Shown: in pieces, positions 26,396-36,600 of the stretch
How positions within the stretch are numbered: position 1 is the first letter of the stretch
Layout: every line of letters begins with the position of its first letter
Source of the DNA: Prevotella melaninogenica ATCC 25845
GTDB taxonomy: Bacteria > Bacteroidota > Bacteroidia > Bacteroidales > Bacteroidaceae
Length of the DNA: 64,000 nucleotides
Assembly: GCF_000144405.1 (NCBI RefSeq)
Contig: NC_014371.1
Span: 806,001-870,000 of the forward strand
Direction: 5' to 3'
Program-made: the position numbers and the translations under genes
The notes under the pieces: generated by a model
Databases searched by the model: none
Seen by the model: only the letters and a program-made list of their open reading frames with translations
Told to the model about the DNA's origin: nothing

Positions 26396-26450
26396 CAATG
26401 CAGAATAAAGAAAGGGTAAGCAACTTGCTCGTTTCCAAATCGTAACCCAT
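26396..26450. repeat. Right terminal repeat region of element A
   Basis: Contains AAGGGTAAGCAA and GTTTCCAAATCGTAACCCAT, which repeat the left end of the element. GCAGAATAAAGAAAGG and the following bases match, in inverted orientation, the left end of element B (26801-26853). The two elements therefore present the same kind of end to each other across the middle helicase fragment. Confidence 0.6.
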
Positions 26451-26509
26451 TTACCCTTTATTCATACTTATTTTATTGACTATCTGAAAGATACAATATT
26501 CTTGAATCT

Positions 26510-26524
26510 TTTGCGGGCGTAATC
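26510..26524. repeat. Right att-like direct repeat of element A
   Basis: TTTGCGGGCGTAATC, partner of 13056-13070 with 2 mismatches. It contains TTTGC, the core seen in CTnDOT-family attachment sites. It marks the return from element A to helicase coding sequence. Confidence 0.7.
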
Positions 26525-26737
26525 CGTTGCGATGAGCATCTTTGCCTTTTCCTCGCTCTCACTCAGAGGTGCTCGTCCCAAAAGCGTGGCATCGCCACTC
26601 TTGGCAAACTCCATCAGTTTGCCGATAAACGCCTCCTGTTCGGGCGTGGGTGGTATATTATGCAGAATCTCATTCTTTTCAGGGCGGTCGATGCCGATGT
26701 CCTTGGCAGTACGAAAATCGCAAATCTCCGCATAAAA
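26511..26737 (-). pseudogene. Large mobile-element helicase, middle fragment of the split gene
   Basis: Minus-strand translation gives [37 protein letters not shown] and [21 protein letters not shown], about 75 residues. This is exactly the segment missing between the right fragment, which ends in ELASFYAE, and the left fragment, which begins TDYARKMSLDLR. The overlaps FYAE and TDYARK are the two att-like repeats. Past 26511 the frame enters element A and stops. All three fragments are on the minus strand in the right order, so this is an island of the original gene left between two insertions. Confidence 0.85.
26726..26737. repeat. Left att-like direct repeat of element B
   Basis: CTCCGCATAAAA here and TTCCGCATAGAA at 60989-61000 match at 10 of 12 positions in the same orientation; both encode FYAE of the helicase. 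Helicase homology stops at the left copy and resumes at the right copy, which defines the ends of element B. Confidence 0.65.
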
Positions 26738-26800
26738 GTAGTGGGTATGAATGTAATTGGCTGATTACTAATAGAAAGCAGAATATATGATATAATTAAG

Positions 26801-26853
26801 GTGAACGATTAAGAAACGAGCGAGTTTCTTTTCCTTTCTTTATTCTGCAATGC
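26801..26853. repeat. Left terminal repeat region of element B
   Basis: The reverse complement of this stretch aligns with 26396-26450 of element A: both have GCAGAATAAAGAAAGG, then an A-rich spacer, then GCTCGTTTC and AATCGT. It contains the dyad GAAACGAGCGAGTTTC. Probably the distal end of the element, with recombinase-binding repeats. Confidence 0.5.
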
Positions 26854-27007
26854 TTCAAAGACCAATAGATACGGCAAAGATAGTAACTAAAAATGAAATA
26901 TCCAACAAACTCAATGGATTTTACCTCTCGTCCACAGTTTTTCATACTATTCATTCCTTTTACAGGAAATTAAGCCTACAAAAATGTTAAATTTACGATA
27001 GTTGCGG

Positions 27008-27035
27008 TTGATTTTCACTGTTTTTCGTATTTTTG
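27008..27035 (+). promoter_or_regulatory. Promoter for the element B Rhs operon
   Basis: TTG (27008-27010) and TATTTTTG (27028-27035) form a Bacteroidetes-type promoter with a slightly short spacer, 25 bp upstream of the first barrel gene. The genes from 27061 to 40663 are closely spaced on one strand and could all be read from it. Confidence 0.55.
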
Positions 27036-27060
27036 CAAAAATTATCAAACAGTTAGCAAT

Positions 27061-27780
27061 ATGAACATCATCAAGTCAGTCACCGTATTAGCACTATGTC
27101 TCTCATGCGGGCATTTATCCGCGCAAGATTCCGCCTTCAAGTTAGGCATCCGCTTAGGTGGCGGCATGTCTGTCACTACTGGTCTGGATAGGATTCTTGT
27201 TCCTGAAGACTATTATTCCAATTACAGTTTCAAAGACAAGTGGCAGCTTACGCCAACAGTTGGTGTATTTGCTCAGTATCATGTTGATGGTTCCATCATA
27301 GGTGTTGAAGGTGGATTTAGCTATTGGCAGAAGGCTTCACAGCTTGTCTATAATGATAATAAGGAGTTAAACTATAAGGTAACACCTCGTTATAATTACA
27401 TTGGCGTATCTGCTCTGTTGAAGATTTATCCTTGGCGCAAAGGCTTCAATATTTCAATTGGAGGACGCGCGGGAGCTAACCTTAATGGCAAGGGCATATC
27501 TTACGAGAGTAATCAAGAAGACAGTAAGTTTGCAAACTATCATTTTGCCACTGTCGATGAGACGGAACGTCTAATGAAAGAGAAGTTGACAGGACAGCCA
27601 GATATTGCTGTTGGCGGTGGTTTTGGATATGAAATAGGCAAGCATTGGAATATAGACTTACGTTACTTCCTCGGATTGAACTCTACCATTAAGACAGAGC
27701 GTAATGACTATAACTGGGCAGAACATTCAACCCATGGACAGAACATAGAGCTAAGTATCAGCTATCTTTTTAAACCTTAA
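27061..27780 (+). CDS. Outer-membrane beta-barrel protein, first gene of the Rhs operon
   Basis: A 239-aa protein with a signal peptide (VTVLALCLSCGHLSAQ) followed by alternating aromatic/polar strands typical of an eight-strand porin-like barrel (FKLGIRLGGGMSVTTGL, IIGVEGGFSYW, FNISIGGRAGANL, WNIDLRYFLGLN), ending in ELSISYLFKP with an aromatic near the C-terminus as expected for a barrel substrate. It is 5 bp upstream of a second barrel gene. In a locus encoding a T9SS-sorted protein, a barrel of this sort could anchor or guide the secreted toxin, as PorP/SprF-like proteins do for some T9SS cargo. It is not clearly PorP/SprF by sequence, so this is inference. Confidence 0.65.
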   Translation: MNIIKSVTVLALCLSCGHLSAQDSAFKLGIRLGGGMSVTTGLDRILVPEDYYSNYSFKDKWQLTPTVGVFAQYHVDGSIIGVEGGFSYWQKASQLVYNDNKELNYKVTPRYNYIGVSALLKIYPWRKGFNISIGGRAGANLNGKGISYESNQEDSKFANYHFATVDETERLMKEKLTGQPDIAVGGGFGYEIGKHWNIDLRYFLGLNSTIKTERNDYNWAEHSTHGQNIELSISYLFKP

Positions 27781-27785
27781 CCCTT

Positions 27786-29000
27786 ATGAGTTTATCTATG
27801 AAGGACAAGAGCAACAGGAAAAAACGTTATATTCTGGCAGGAATCTTTCTTGGCATAGCTACTCTTTTTGGTATAGAACGCTGTGTTAATGACGATCCAG
27901 AGTCTGAGCAGCGTATAGAACAAAAGACAGCAGACAAGGCACCATCACAATCTACTACACCGCATGTCTCTTCTTCTTTAGACAAGACAAAAGTGCAGAA
28001 GGATTCGGGACGTTCAGATTGTGTATATAATAAGCTGGGGAATGTGCCCCGAAACGTTACAAGTATCAATACAAGGAGAATTAAAAAATCAAGCAGGACA
28101 AGAAAAACTGCTAATGGCAAACATTCCTCGTCAGAGCAGCCTATCCTTTCTCCATCATTATCAACTGACCTTTCATATTTAAACGATAAAACAGCCATTA
28201 GAAAACATGAGATGAGCGAACCAGACAATGAGCCAACAAATCTGAAAATAGGTGAACATGTTCTTGACAACTCTATGAATAGTCAGCCCTCCATCGTACA
28301 GGAGAATCCGAAAGAATCACTATCTTTGATAACTTATTCTTTTCCTCACTATCACCTTTTTCGGATAGGACTCAGAGCTGGAGTTGGTTATTCCAGCATT
28401 TCAGGATTAAGCAGTATTATTGAGAACTATGATATACGCCCTACTTTCACAATGAGTGAACGTGGTGGTGTAAATCCTCGTATTGGAATCTTTGGCACAT
28501 GGCAATATCGTAGATTAGGTGCTGAGCTGGGCATTGATTACACCCGTATTCTCAGCAAGCTGACAGAGCATAAGATACCTGAAAATGTAACCGAGACTAC
28601 ACGATTTCATTATAATTTCATTACTCCACAAGTCCTGCTTCGTTTCTATGCTTTCCCAAAGTTCTATATGGGAGCAGGAATTAGTGCTGCTATTCCGTTT
28701 GGCAGCCGTAATATCGATTTTACTAATGACCGTATTGGAGAGGTATATCGACAGCAGGCAGAACGTACTCAGGATCATCTGAGAGAATCTGTTAAGGCAC
28801 GAGTAGCATTCATTCCTACCATTAAGATTGGCTATGTTGATGTAAAGAATGGTCTGGAGGCAGGACTGGAATACGGTTTCGGATTTAATGATATTCTCCG
28901 CACCAGTGCTAATGACTATGGCTATCAGGAGCGTATGAACAATCTGCAGACTGTCAGCCTTACCATTGGCTATAGTCTTCCACTTGGTAAAGCTAAATAA
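27786..29000 (+). CDS. Outer-membrane barrel with long periplasmic N-terminal extension
   Basis: A 404-aa protein with three parts. Residues 1-30 are a basic then hydrophobic segment (KKRYILAGIFLGIATLFGI), either an uncleaved membrane anchor or a signal peptide. About 31-190 is a low-complexity S/T/K/E-rich region with no cysteine pairs, probably extended. About 190-404 is a beta-barrel like the previous gene (FRIGLRAGVGYSSISGL, IGIFGTWQYRRLGAELGIDY, FYMGAGISAAIPFG, VSLTIGYSLPLG). The linker is long enough to cross the periplasm, which would link inner and outer membranes if the first segment is an anchor. It sits between the first barrel gene and the T9SS-sorted protein. Role unknown. Confidence 0.6.
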   Translation: MSLSMKDKSNRKKRYILAGIFLGIATLFGIERCVNDDPESEQRIEQKTADKAPSQSTTPHVSSSLDKTKVQKDSGRSDCVYNKLGNVPRNVTSINTRRIKKSSRTRKTANGKHSSSEQPILSPSLSTDLSYLNDKTAIRKHEMSEPDNEPTNLKIGEHVLDNSMNSQPSIVQENPKESLSLITYSFPHYHLFRIGLRAGVGYSSISGLSSIIENYDIRPTFTMSERGGVNPRIGIFGTWQYRRLGAELGIDYTRILSKLTEHKIPENVTETTRFHYNFITPQVLLRFYAFPKFYMGAGISAAIPFGSRNIDFTNDRIGEVYRQQAERTQDHLRESVKARVAFIPTIKIGYVDVKNGLEAGLEYGFGFNDILRTSANDYGYQERMNNLQTVSLTIGYSLPLGKAK

Positions 29001-29035
29001 GCAGCATCCTCGAATCATATTAAAATAGTCTCAAT

Positions 29036-30595
29036 ATGAAACATAAATACCTCACAGTAGTTTTCTTCTTCATATCCACTCTTTCTGCTACAGCTCAGAC
29101 CCCAGGTGGTGTAGATAAGCCAATGGTATGGTCACACGATTCTACCTCTGTCCGTGTCTCTGCTGGTGCTGGACTTACCTATATAGGCGTAAGTAAGGTA
29201 TATGGCGAAAAAGAACAGGCAATATGGTCTCTTGGAAGTGGAAAAGCTATTACCCGTATACAGACAACTAAACGTGCTGCTAACCTTGGCGATGGTACAT
29301 TCATGAATTATGCCAAGGACTCGCTCCCTGAAATGCGACTTTATAGCTATACGACCTCTTCCAATATGGGTAATGGTCAGACTTTGCATATCGGTCGGAA
29401 TGGGAATGCTAAGTTGCCTGTAAAGAACCTTGATGGTAGAACTGTTGAGTATACCGTCTTCGATCGCCGCCTTTCTGATACAGAACGTTGCCGTGTGGAA
29501 AGCTATCTTGCTTTGAAATATGACGTGAGTCTTCGCAGCAGTTACCTTAATTCAAGAAGCGAGGTTATTTGGAATGGGTATACCAACAAGGATTATAGCC
29601 ACCGTATAGCTGGCCTTATCTCAGACAAAGCCTCTGCCCTGCATAAGACAAGAGCCAAGAGCTGTGAGGAAGATGGTTTCCTTACAATCAGTATGAGTAA
29701 ACCTCTTGAAGATGGTGAGAGTCTTCTTTGGGGTGACAATAATGGCAAGCTTTCTTTCCGCCAGAGTAAGGCCTACGGTAAGTGGATAGGTAGACGATGG
29801 ATGAATGCAGCAACACGGGTTGACAAGCCTAATGTTGATATTGTAGCTGATGGTAAGCAGCTACGCCAGATACAACCTCTTGCAGAAGGTGAGAGCTACT
29901 ATCTTGCCGTTGATCCTACAGGAACGGGGAGTTTTCCTGTCAAAACTCTAAGCTATCATAAGGCAAACATGACAGTTGGTGACAGTATTGTCTTTAAGAC
30001 TATACCGTTAGGTAAACGTGATGTATTCACGCTACGAGCTGCCAAAGATATGTTTACAACAATAGAAGTAAAGCAGCCAACGGAGAAGAGCGGCAGCACA
30101 GGAACACTTTCTGTCAGAGTAACAGGTGGTATTGCTCCTTACAAGATGATTCTACAGAGAGAACACATGTCTGTTTTCAATCGTACTACAAGCGACAGCA
30201 TACTGTCTGTTGACGGACTCATAGAAGGGAAATACCTTCTTACGACGACAGACCATGTGGGCAACAAGGCTGAGAATGAGTTTCAGATATCGAAGACAGG
30301 TATCACAGAGATTCCTTCCATAAACCCTTCTGACGGAAATAGTGACTTCTTTGCGAATGTAAGTGTAAGTCCTAATCCAACGGCGAATGGATATGTCGGT
30401 GTGCAGGTGGAACTGAGCGAAGCTGCTCCATTGGACATGGCACTCTATACGGCGGGTGGAGCTCTTGTCAGTCGTCAGGCGAATATGCCAGATACATATT
30501 TCTCCACTAAAGTTTATCTGCCACAGACAGGTGTTTACTTATTGACACTGCAAAGTGGTAGCAAAGAAAAGACATTTAAACTGGTGAGAAAGTAA
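29036..30595 (+). CDS. T9SS-sorted surface protein with LamG-like domain, upstream of Rhs
   Basis: A 519-aa secreted protein. After a signal peptide (LTVVFFFISTLSATAQ) there is a region typical of Bacteroidetes surface proteins: a LamG-like half (LGDGTFMNYAKDSLPEMRLY) and VEYTVFDRRLSDTERCRVESYLALKYDVSL, then SEVIWNGYTNKDYSHRIAGL and LLWGDNNGKLSF. A short beta repeat follows (about 345-420), and then a type A T9SS sorting domain (VSPNPTANGYVGVQVEL, LYTAGGALVSRQ, LPQTGVYLLTL, KEKTFKLVRK). It lies 82 bp before the Rhs gene. As in element A, a protein with a T9SS signal directly precedes an Rhs toxin that has none. Confidence 0.8.
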   Translation: MKHKYLTVVFFFISTLSATAQTPGGVDKPMVWSHDSTSVRVSAGAGLTYIGVSKVYGEKEQAIWSLGSGKAITRIQTTKRAANLGDGTFMNYAKDSLPEMRLYSYTTSSNMGNGQTLHIGRNGNAKLPVKNLDGRTVEYTVFDRRLSDTERCRVESYLALKYDVSLRSSYLNSRSEVIWNGYTNKDYSHRIAGLISDKASALHKTRAKSCEEDGFLTISMSKPLEDGESLLWGDNNGKLSFRQSKAYGKWIGRRWMNAATRVDKPNVDIVADGKQLRQIQPLAEGESYYLAVDPTGTGSFPVKTLSYHKANMTVGDSIVFKTIPLGKRDVFTLRAAKDMFTTIEVKQPTEKSGSTGTLSVRVTGGIAPYKMILQREHMSVFNRTTSDSILSVDGLIEGKYLLTTTDHVGNKAENEFQISKTGITEIPSINPSDGNSDFFANVSVSPNPTANGYVGVQVELSEAAPLDMALYTAGGALVSRQANMPDTYFSTKVYLPQTGVYLLTLQSGSKEKTFKLVRK

Positions 30596-30677
30596 TTCTC
30601 TTTTTATCCTTTATAAATTTTCCAACGCAAGTATATATACTAAGGACCTTTAGGCCTAAAACAAAATAGCAAGAATA

Positions 30678-33600
30678 ATGAAGTATTCTACACATTCACT
30701 TCTCCTTCCGTTTCTGTTGCTGGCAGGAATCATACTAAACTCCTGTAATGGTGGAAGTAATCGTTCTGCTAAAGAAACTGTAATCAGTGATTCTACATCC
30801 AGTGATACAGTCTCTTCTGTACAAAAAGATAGCACTTCCCGAAAGACTACTTCCTTACACACACAAGTTAAGGACAGTGTACGGAACTCTTCTGTGAAGA
30901 GATTCTCCAAAGAAGTTGTAAGAAATCAAAAGTTGAATCATGTAGATACTCACAAGCCGAACAGGAAATCTGCAAGACTTTTTGCAGACTTAGGCAAACG
31001 TACCGTCAGCAAGTTCTTTGCTAACTCCGACAGCGATACACTCAATGTTGGGCGTGCCCAGCTTGCCGTACCACGTGAGGCTATGGAAAAGGGTAAAGTT
31101 CTCAGTATTACACCACTTAGAAAAGGTGAACTACCAACCTTGCCTACGGGTATGGTGAATGTTACAGGTGGCTGTGATACATTGATGGCAAGAACCGATA
31201 CGGTGTCAGGTTATCGCTTCTTACCTCATGGCAATCATTTCGTCCATCATCTGGCAAGTATCGCAGTACCTTACGACAGCACGTTGATACCGAAAGGCTA
31301 TACTGTAGATGATATCCACACCTATTACTATGATGAACTGCACCAACGCTGGACAATGCTCCAGTCAAAAGGTATTGATACTAAACGTGAGGTGGCAATG
31401 GCAGAGACTTCACATTTTACGGATGTCATCAATGGTATCATCAAAGTTCCTGAGAGTCCCGAAACACAGAACTATGTCCCTACAGGTATCAGTGAACTGA
31501 AGGCTGCTGACCCTGCAGCGGGTATCCAGCAGATAGAAGCTCCATCAGCTAATCAGAATGGCACGGCGTCACTGTCCTATCCTTTCGACGTTCCTGCAGG
31601 GCGTAATGATATTGGTGTAAGTGCCGGCTTACAGTACAGCAGTGAGGGAGGCAGTAGCTTTGTTGGTTACGGATGGAGTTTTCCGGTGCAGAGCATTGAC
31701 ATAGAGACCCGATGGGGTGTACCACGTTTCGAAGATCAGTACGAAAGTGAGAGCTATCTCCTCATGGGACAGCAGCTTAGTGACCGACTCTATCGTAGGA
31801 CTGATTCTCTGGCAAGACAAGCTGATAAGCAGTTCTATCCAATGACTGAAGGTGGTTTCAGTAGGATTATCCGAAAGGGTAACAGCCCGAAGAACTATTA
31901 CTGGGAAGTGACTGGCAAGGATGGTACAGTCTATAGTTATGGTGGTCATGGTGGTCATGTCAGTGATGCAACCTCTCTTACAGATACCAATGGTAACCGT
32001 ATCAAATGGGCACTTGATCGTGTTACCGATGTCCACGGGAACTTTGCCGCTTTCCATTACATGAAGTCTGGCAATAACCTTTATCCTGAACGCTATACAT
32101 GGACAGGACTCGGGGAGACGGAAGGACTGTATAGCATTGAGTTTGATATTGACTCTACAGCCACAGACCGAAAAGATGTGACGAGTAGCGGAAGACTTGG
32201 CATTATGCAAAAGGACAAAGGGCTACTCCGTAAGGTCATAGTGAAGAATAATGGTCAGCAGCTCCGCAGCTATACCTTAAACTATGAAGAAGGACCGTTT
32301 GGCAAGATACTGCTAAAGAGCATTGATCAGAACGATAGTAGGGATGGTAAGGTTGCTACACAATCTTTTGACTATTACAATGACCTCAAAAATGGCCTTT
32401 TCTCTTCTAAGGCAGAATTATGGAAGGCCGAAGGAGAAGATTACGAGGCATTCCTCAGCCATTCGGTTCGTGGGTGTGATGACAATCTAAGTCTTCTTGG
32501 TGGTGGAGCTTCAAAAAGCCACACTACGGGTTGGGGAACAATGGTAGGTATTGGCTTCGCTGCTGGAACAGTAAATGTTGGTCCATCTTTCTCTAATAGT
32601 AAGAGTTCAAATTCTGGTAAAGTTGCTTTTGTAGATATTGATGGTGACGGGTTGCCAGATAAGCTCTTCAAACGAGGTAACAAACTTTACTATCGTAAGA
32701 ACATGAGCGCAGATGGAAAGAATTTACTCTTCGGAGAAACAATATTGATATCAGGAGTAAACTCTTTCTCTGATGGTAATAGTACCAGTCGTTCTCTTAA
32801 TGCTGATGCAGCTGTTGAAGTTGGTCTTATAGGTAAACTTAAAGCCTCTGTTGGAATTTCTTATACACATTCAAAAGATCAAGACAAGACAACCACCTAT
32901 CTTTATGATTTCAACAGTGATGGTCTTACGGACATTGCTGTCAATGGTCAGGTATATTTTAATCATATTGTAGACGGGAAACCAGTATTTAGTCCAGCAA
33001 GTAGTGTAACTGCCAATCCTATTATTGGCGAAGGGGCTCCTATTGATAAACATTTTATCCCAGACTATAAGGTTATCCGTGATTCCTTGGAAAAGGAATA
33101 TCCACTAAATGATGCTGTCCGTATGTGGTGCGCGCCTTTTAATGGCAGAGTCAACATACAAAGTACTATAAAGAAGCTTAGCAATCAAGGTGATGGTATC
33201 ATCTACAGCATTCAACATGAGGGTGACGGTTTCTTAGTTCGTGACTCTTTGTTGCAAGCTGGTAGCAAAACCAACAATCTTAACTGTGATGTAAAAGTAG
33301 GAGACAGAATCTTCTTCCGTCTTCAGTCCCGATATGATGGTGCGGATGATAAGGTCCTCTGGAATCCTATAATTACTTATATATCTTTGCCTGTTGGCAA
33401 GAATCGGTATCTGTCAGAAGACTTAAAAGCATATAATAGTAAAGCTGATTATATAGAGGGTGAAAACAATGTAGCAATCTTTAATCGTAGTGGTAAGGTT
33501 ACGCTCCACGCCCCTTATAGGAAAGAAAAGACTACTGATGATGTTACACTTATCGTCACACGATTGGACCATAATGGTGAAACGATTGTAAAACGACTTA

Positions 33601-36600
33601 AACTCCCTGCTGACAGTATCGTCAATGATTCCTATGACTATACTGGTAATATAGATGAGAAAGATTCTGTTTCATACTTCTTCGAAATTACGACTACATC
33701 CCCAGTTGATTGGACAAAGGTACAATGGGCGGGTAGCTATAATTATGAAGATGACCAAGAAAGTGTACGTTTTGTAGCATCTCGTAGGATGTTCAACAAG
33801 CCTGTTAGTATAGCAGGGAGTAAAGTGTTGAAACAGGGTGTTACCGTATTAAATAGGAAATACCGTCCTAAACTTTTCATTGCTCCAACACTATCCGTTG
33901 TGCGTGAAGATAAAAAGAATGACACAGATACTGCTACTGTTTATTTCACTTTACATGATCAAAACGGACTTCCCGTATTGCATCACACCTGTCGTTTGAA
34001 TACATCCAATACGCTCCAAGCAGATACTATCGTAGTTACAGACACAACACTTATTAAACGATTAAATACAGGTAAGGTAACTGCTACTTTTGCAATAAGT
34101 AATGAATTAGCTAAATCTACTTATGCTAAAGTTAGTTTCTTACGTGATAGCCTTTCTTACCAAAGTGCTACATCCACAGTTGTTACTGCTGAGCAGCGTG
34201 TTCTTGTGGATACGTTAGAGGCTTGTGTGTTCTCTGGGTATAATTCTGTTGATTATGGCAGGCTCTACCGAGGATGGGGACAATTTGCTTATAACGGCAA
34301 TAAAGCCTATGCCTCCCAGCCAATAGAAGTGTCAGCACTGACCATTGACAGAGATAAATATAAGGATATAGCCGAGCATTATCATTCTACCCACGATGGG
34401 AACAGACTTGCAGAGAGTCTTACTCCTGTCAATGAACAGCGTTTCTTTGTTATGGGTTATGATACTAACAAGAGAATGTATGTTGGCGGCTCTGAACATG
34501 TTTTTATCTCTTTGGATACAATCTGTAGCTCTCGTATTGGTGAGGATGCTATTATAATAGACAGTGTGCATTATGCTAAAAATGCGGGTGAATTGTCTGC
34601 ACCTGTACTTATGAGTGAGTCAAAGAGTAATGGCTATGGTGTAAGCGGTGGAGTCTCTTATGCAGGACTCAGTGGCAGCAAGAGTACACAGACATCTTAT
34701 AGCAAGGTGGCTCTAATGGATATCAATGGTAATGGTTATCCTGATTGGTTAGAGGAGGTAGATGGCAATATTGTTACTCAATATACCAATGCAACTGGTA
34801 CACTTGGTAAAGATCGCATGAAGTTAAATGTCAATCGACCAAAATTTAAAGCAAGTTCTTCTACTATAGGAGCAGATGCTAGTCTATCAAAACGGGCTTC
34901 GTCAAAGAGTGCTTTAGCTATCAGTATCAACCCTAAACCACAAGACGATGAAACATCAGGCGGTAGTGATGGACATAATTCATCCAATGGTAATGCTATC
35001 TCCAGTGTGTCCGTGAGTGCAAGTGGGAACTTTACTTCTGGAACCTCTCATACAGAAAGTGATTGGACTGACCTTAATGGTGACGGTCTTCCTGATATGC
35101 TCTTTGGTGATAAAGTGAAGTTTGGTCTTGGATATGACTTTACAAATGAAGAGAATAGCGGTGTTACGTCATTGGAGTCTTCTGAAAATAGCACATGGGG
35201 TGCAGGACTTGGTACATCCATTGAAGTTCTCGGTAATGCCGATATATCTTTTGGTGTTAATGGAACGAAGACAACAACAAAGTATAATGTATCTTTTATA
35301 GATGTTAATGGCGATGGCTTACCTGATATGGTAACTCGTAATGCTGAAAAGTTCACGATAATGTTGAATACTGGGTCGGGATTTATTCCTTATTCCGAAG
35401 AACAACAAGGTCGTTTCAATGAGTCATTGGCAACGTCCGTTTCTCAATATGGTAATTTTGCTGTTTCTATTCCAATACATATTCTGTTTTTAAAACTAAG
35501 GTTTACAGCTAAGGTTACCAAATCTTGGTCAAGTGGTGTTAGCCGTACGAGTGCTGCCTTAAGGGATATAGATGGCGATGGAAGACCTGATCTTATCATA
35601 TCTGATGGAGGAAAGCAGCTTGTTGTTTATCGTAACCTTACGGGCAGAACGAACATGCTGCGCTCGGTGACACTTCCTTTCGGCGGACATATTAATATCA
35701 ACTATGAGCAGACAACTCCAAGTTACGACTTGCCGGGACGTCGCTGGGTGATGTCATCGGTTGAGACGACAGGTGGATACAAGGAGAACGGAGCAATACG
35801 AAGCAGGAATACTTTTGAATATAGCGGTGGCTATCGTGACCGCCGTGAGCGTGACTTCTATGGTTTCAAGCAGGTACGTACCAATCAGATAGACACCGAG
35901 AACGGTGATAGACTCTATCGTTACTCGGTACAGACCTATGGTAAGAACAGGGATTACTATGCGCATGGACTTGTTACGAGTGAATATCTCTATACCGCTG
36001 ATGGAAAGAAGCTGCAGGGAGCTGTCTATGACTACGACCTGAAGACACTCGCCGTTGGTAATAATACGACAGATGCTGTTGTCTTCCCTGCCCTAAAGAC
36101 ACTCGTTCAGAGTAACTTTGATGGGGACAGTCTGGCGGTTGCTGTCAGCAATACTTACGATGACTATGGTAACCTACAGGGATATAAGGAGACGACAACG
36201 GGCTATAGCTTAGAGGCAGATATCAACTATCATAAGATAGCCGACAAGTATATTGTCAGTATCCCGAGCCATATCACTGTCAGCAGTGGTGGTAAGACTT
36301 ATCGTGAACGCAGCACGAAGGTGGACGGAAACGGTGAGATAACGGAGATCGTGCTCCATAACGGTGACAAGCCTTCTGTCTATAACATGACTTACGATGG
36401 CTATGGTAACATCACACGTATGATGAAGCCGGAGAACTACAATCATCAGCGTATGTTCTATGCCTATACCTATGATGACCTCTATCACAGTCTTGTGACA
36501 AGTGTCAAGGATGCATACGGCTATAGCTCCAGTACGGCTTATGATGGTCTTTGGAATGCTCCGTCTGTAACGACCGACCTCAACGGGCAGAAGATGGAAT

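Larger units (their letters stand above)
13071..26510. mobile_element. Integrative element A (13.4 kb) carrying an Rhs toxin locus
   Basis: Bounded by the direct repeats at 13056-13070 and 26510-26524 within the helicase gene. The backbone from the left end is two tyrosine recombinases, DUF1896, a conserved non-coding control block, two HTH genes, DUF3408 and an oriT-like inverted repeat. The mobilization gene that follows the same oriT-like region in element B is missing; homology breaks at about 18343, and the remainder is an Rhs/immunity locus on the opposite strand. With no relaxase or conjugation genes visible it is at most mobilizable in trans, and may now be fixed. Confidence 0.75.
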
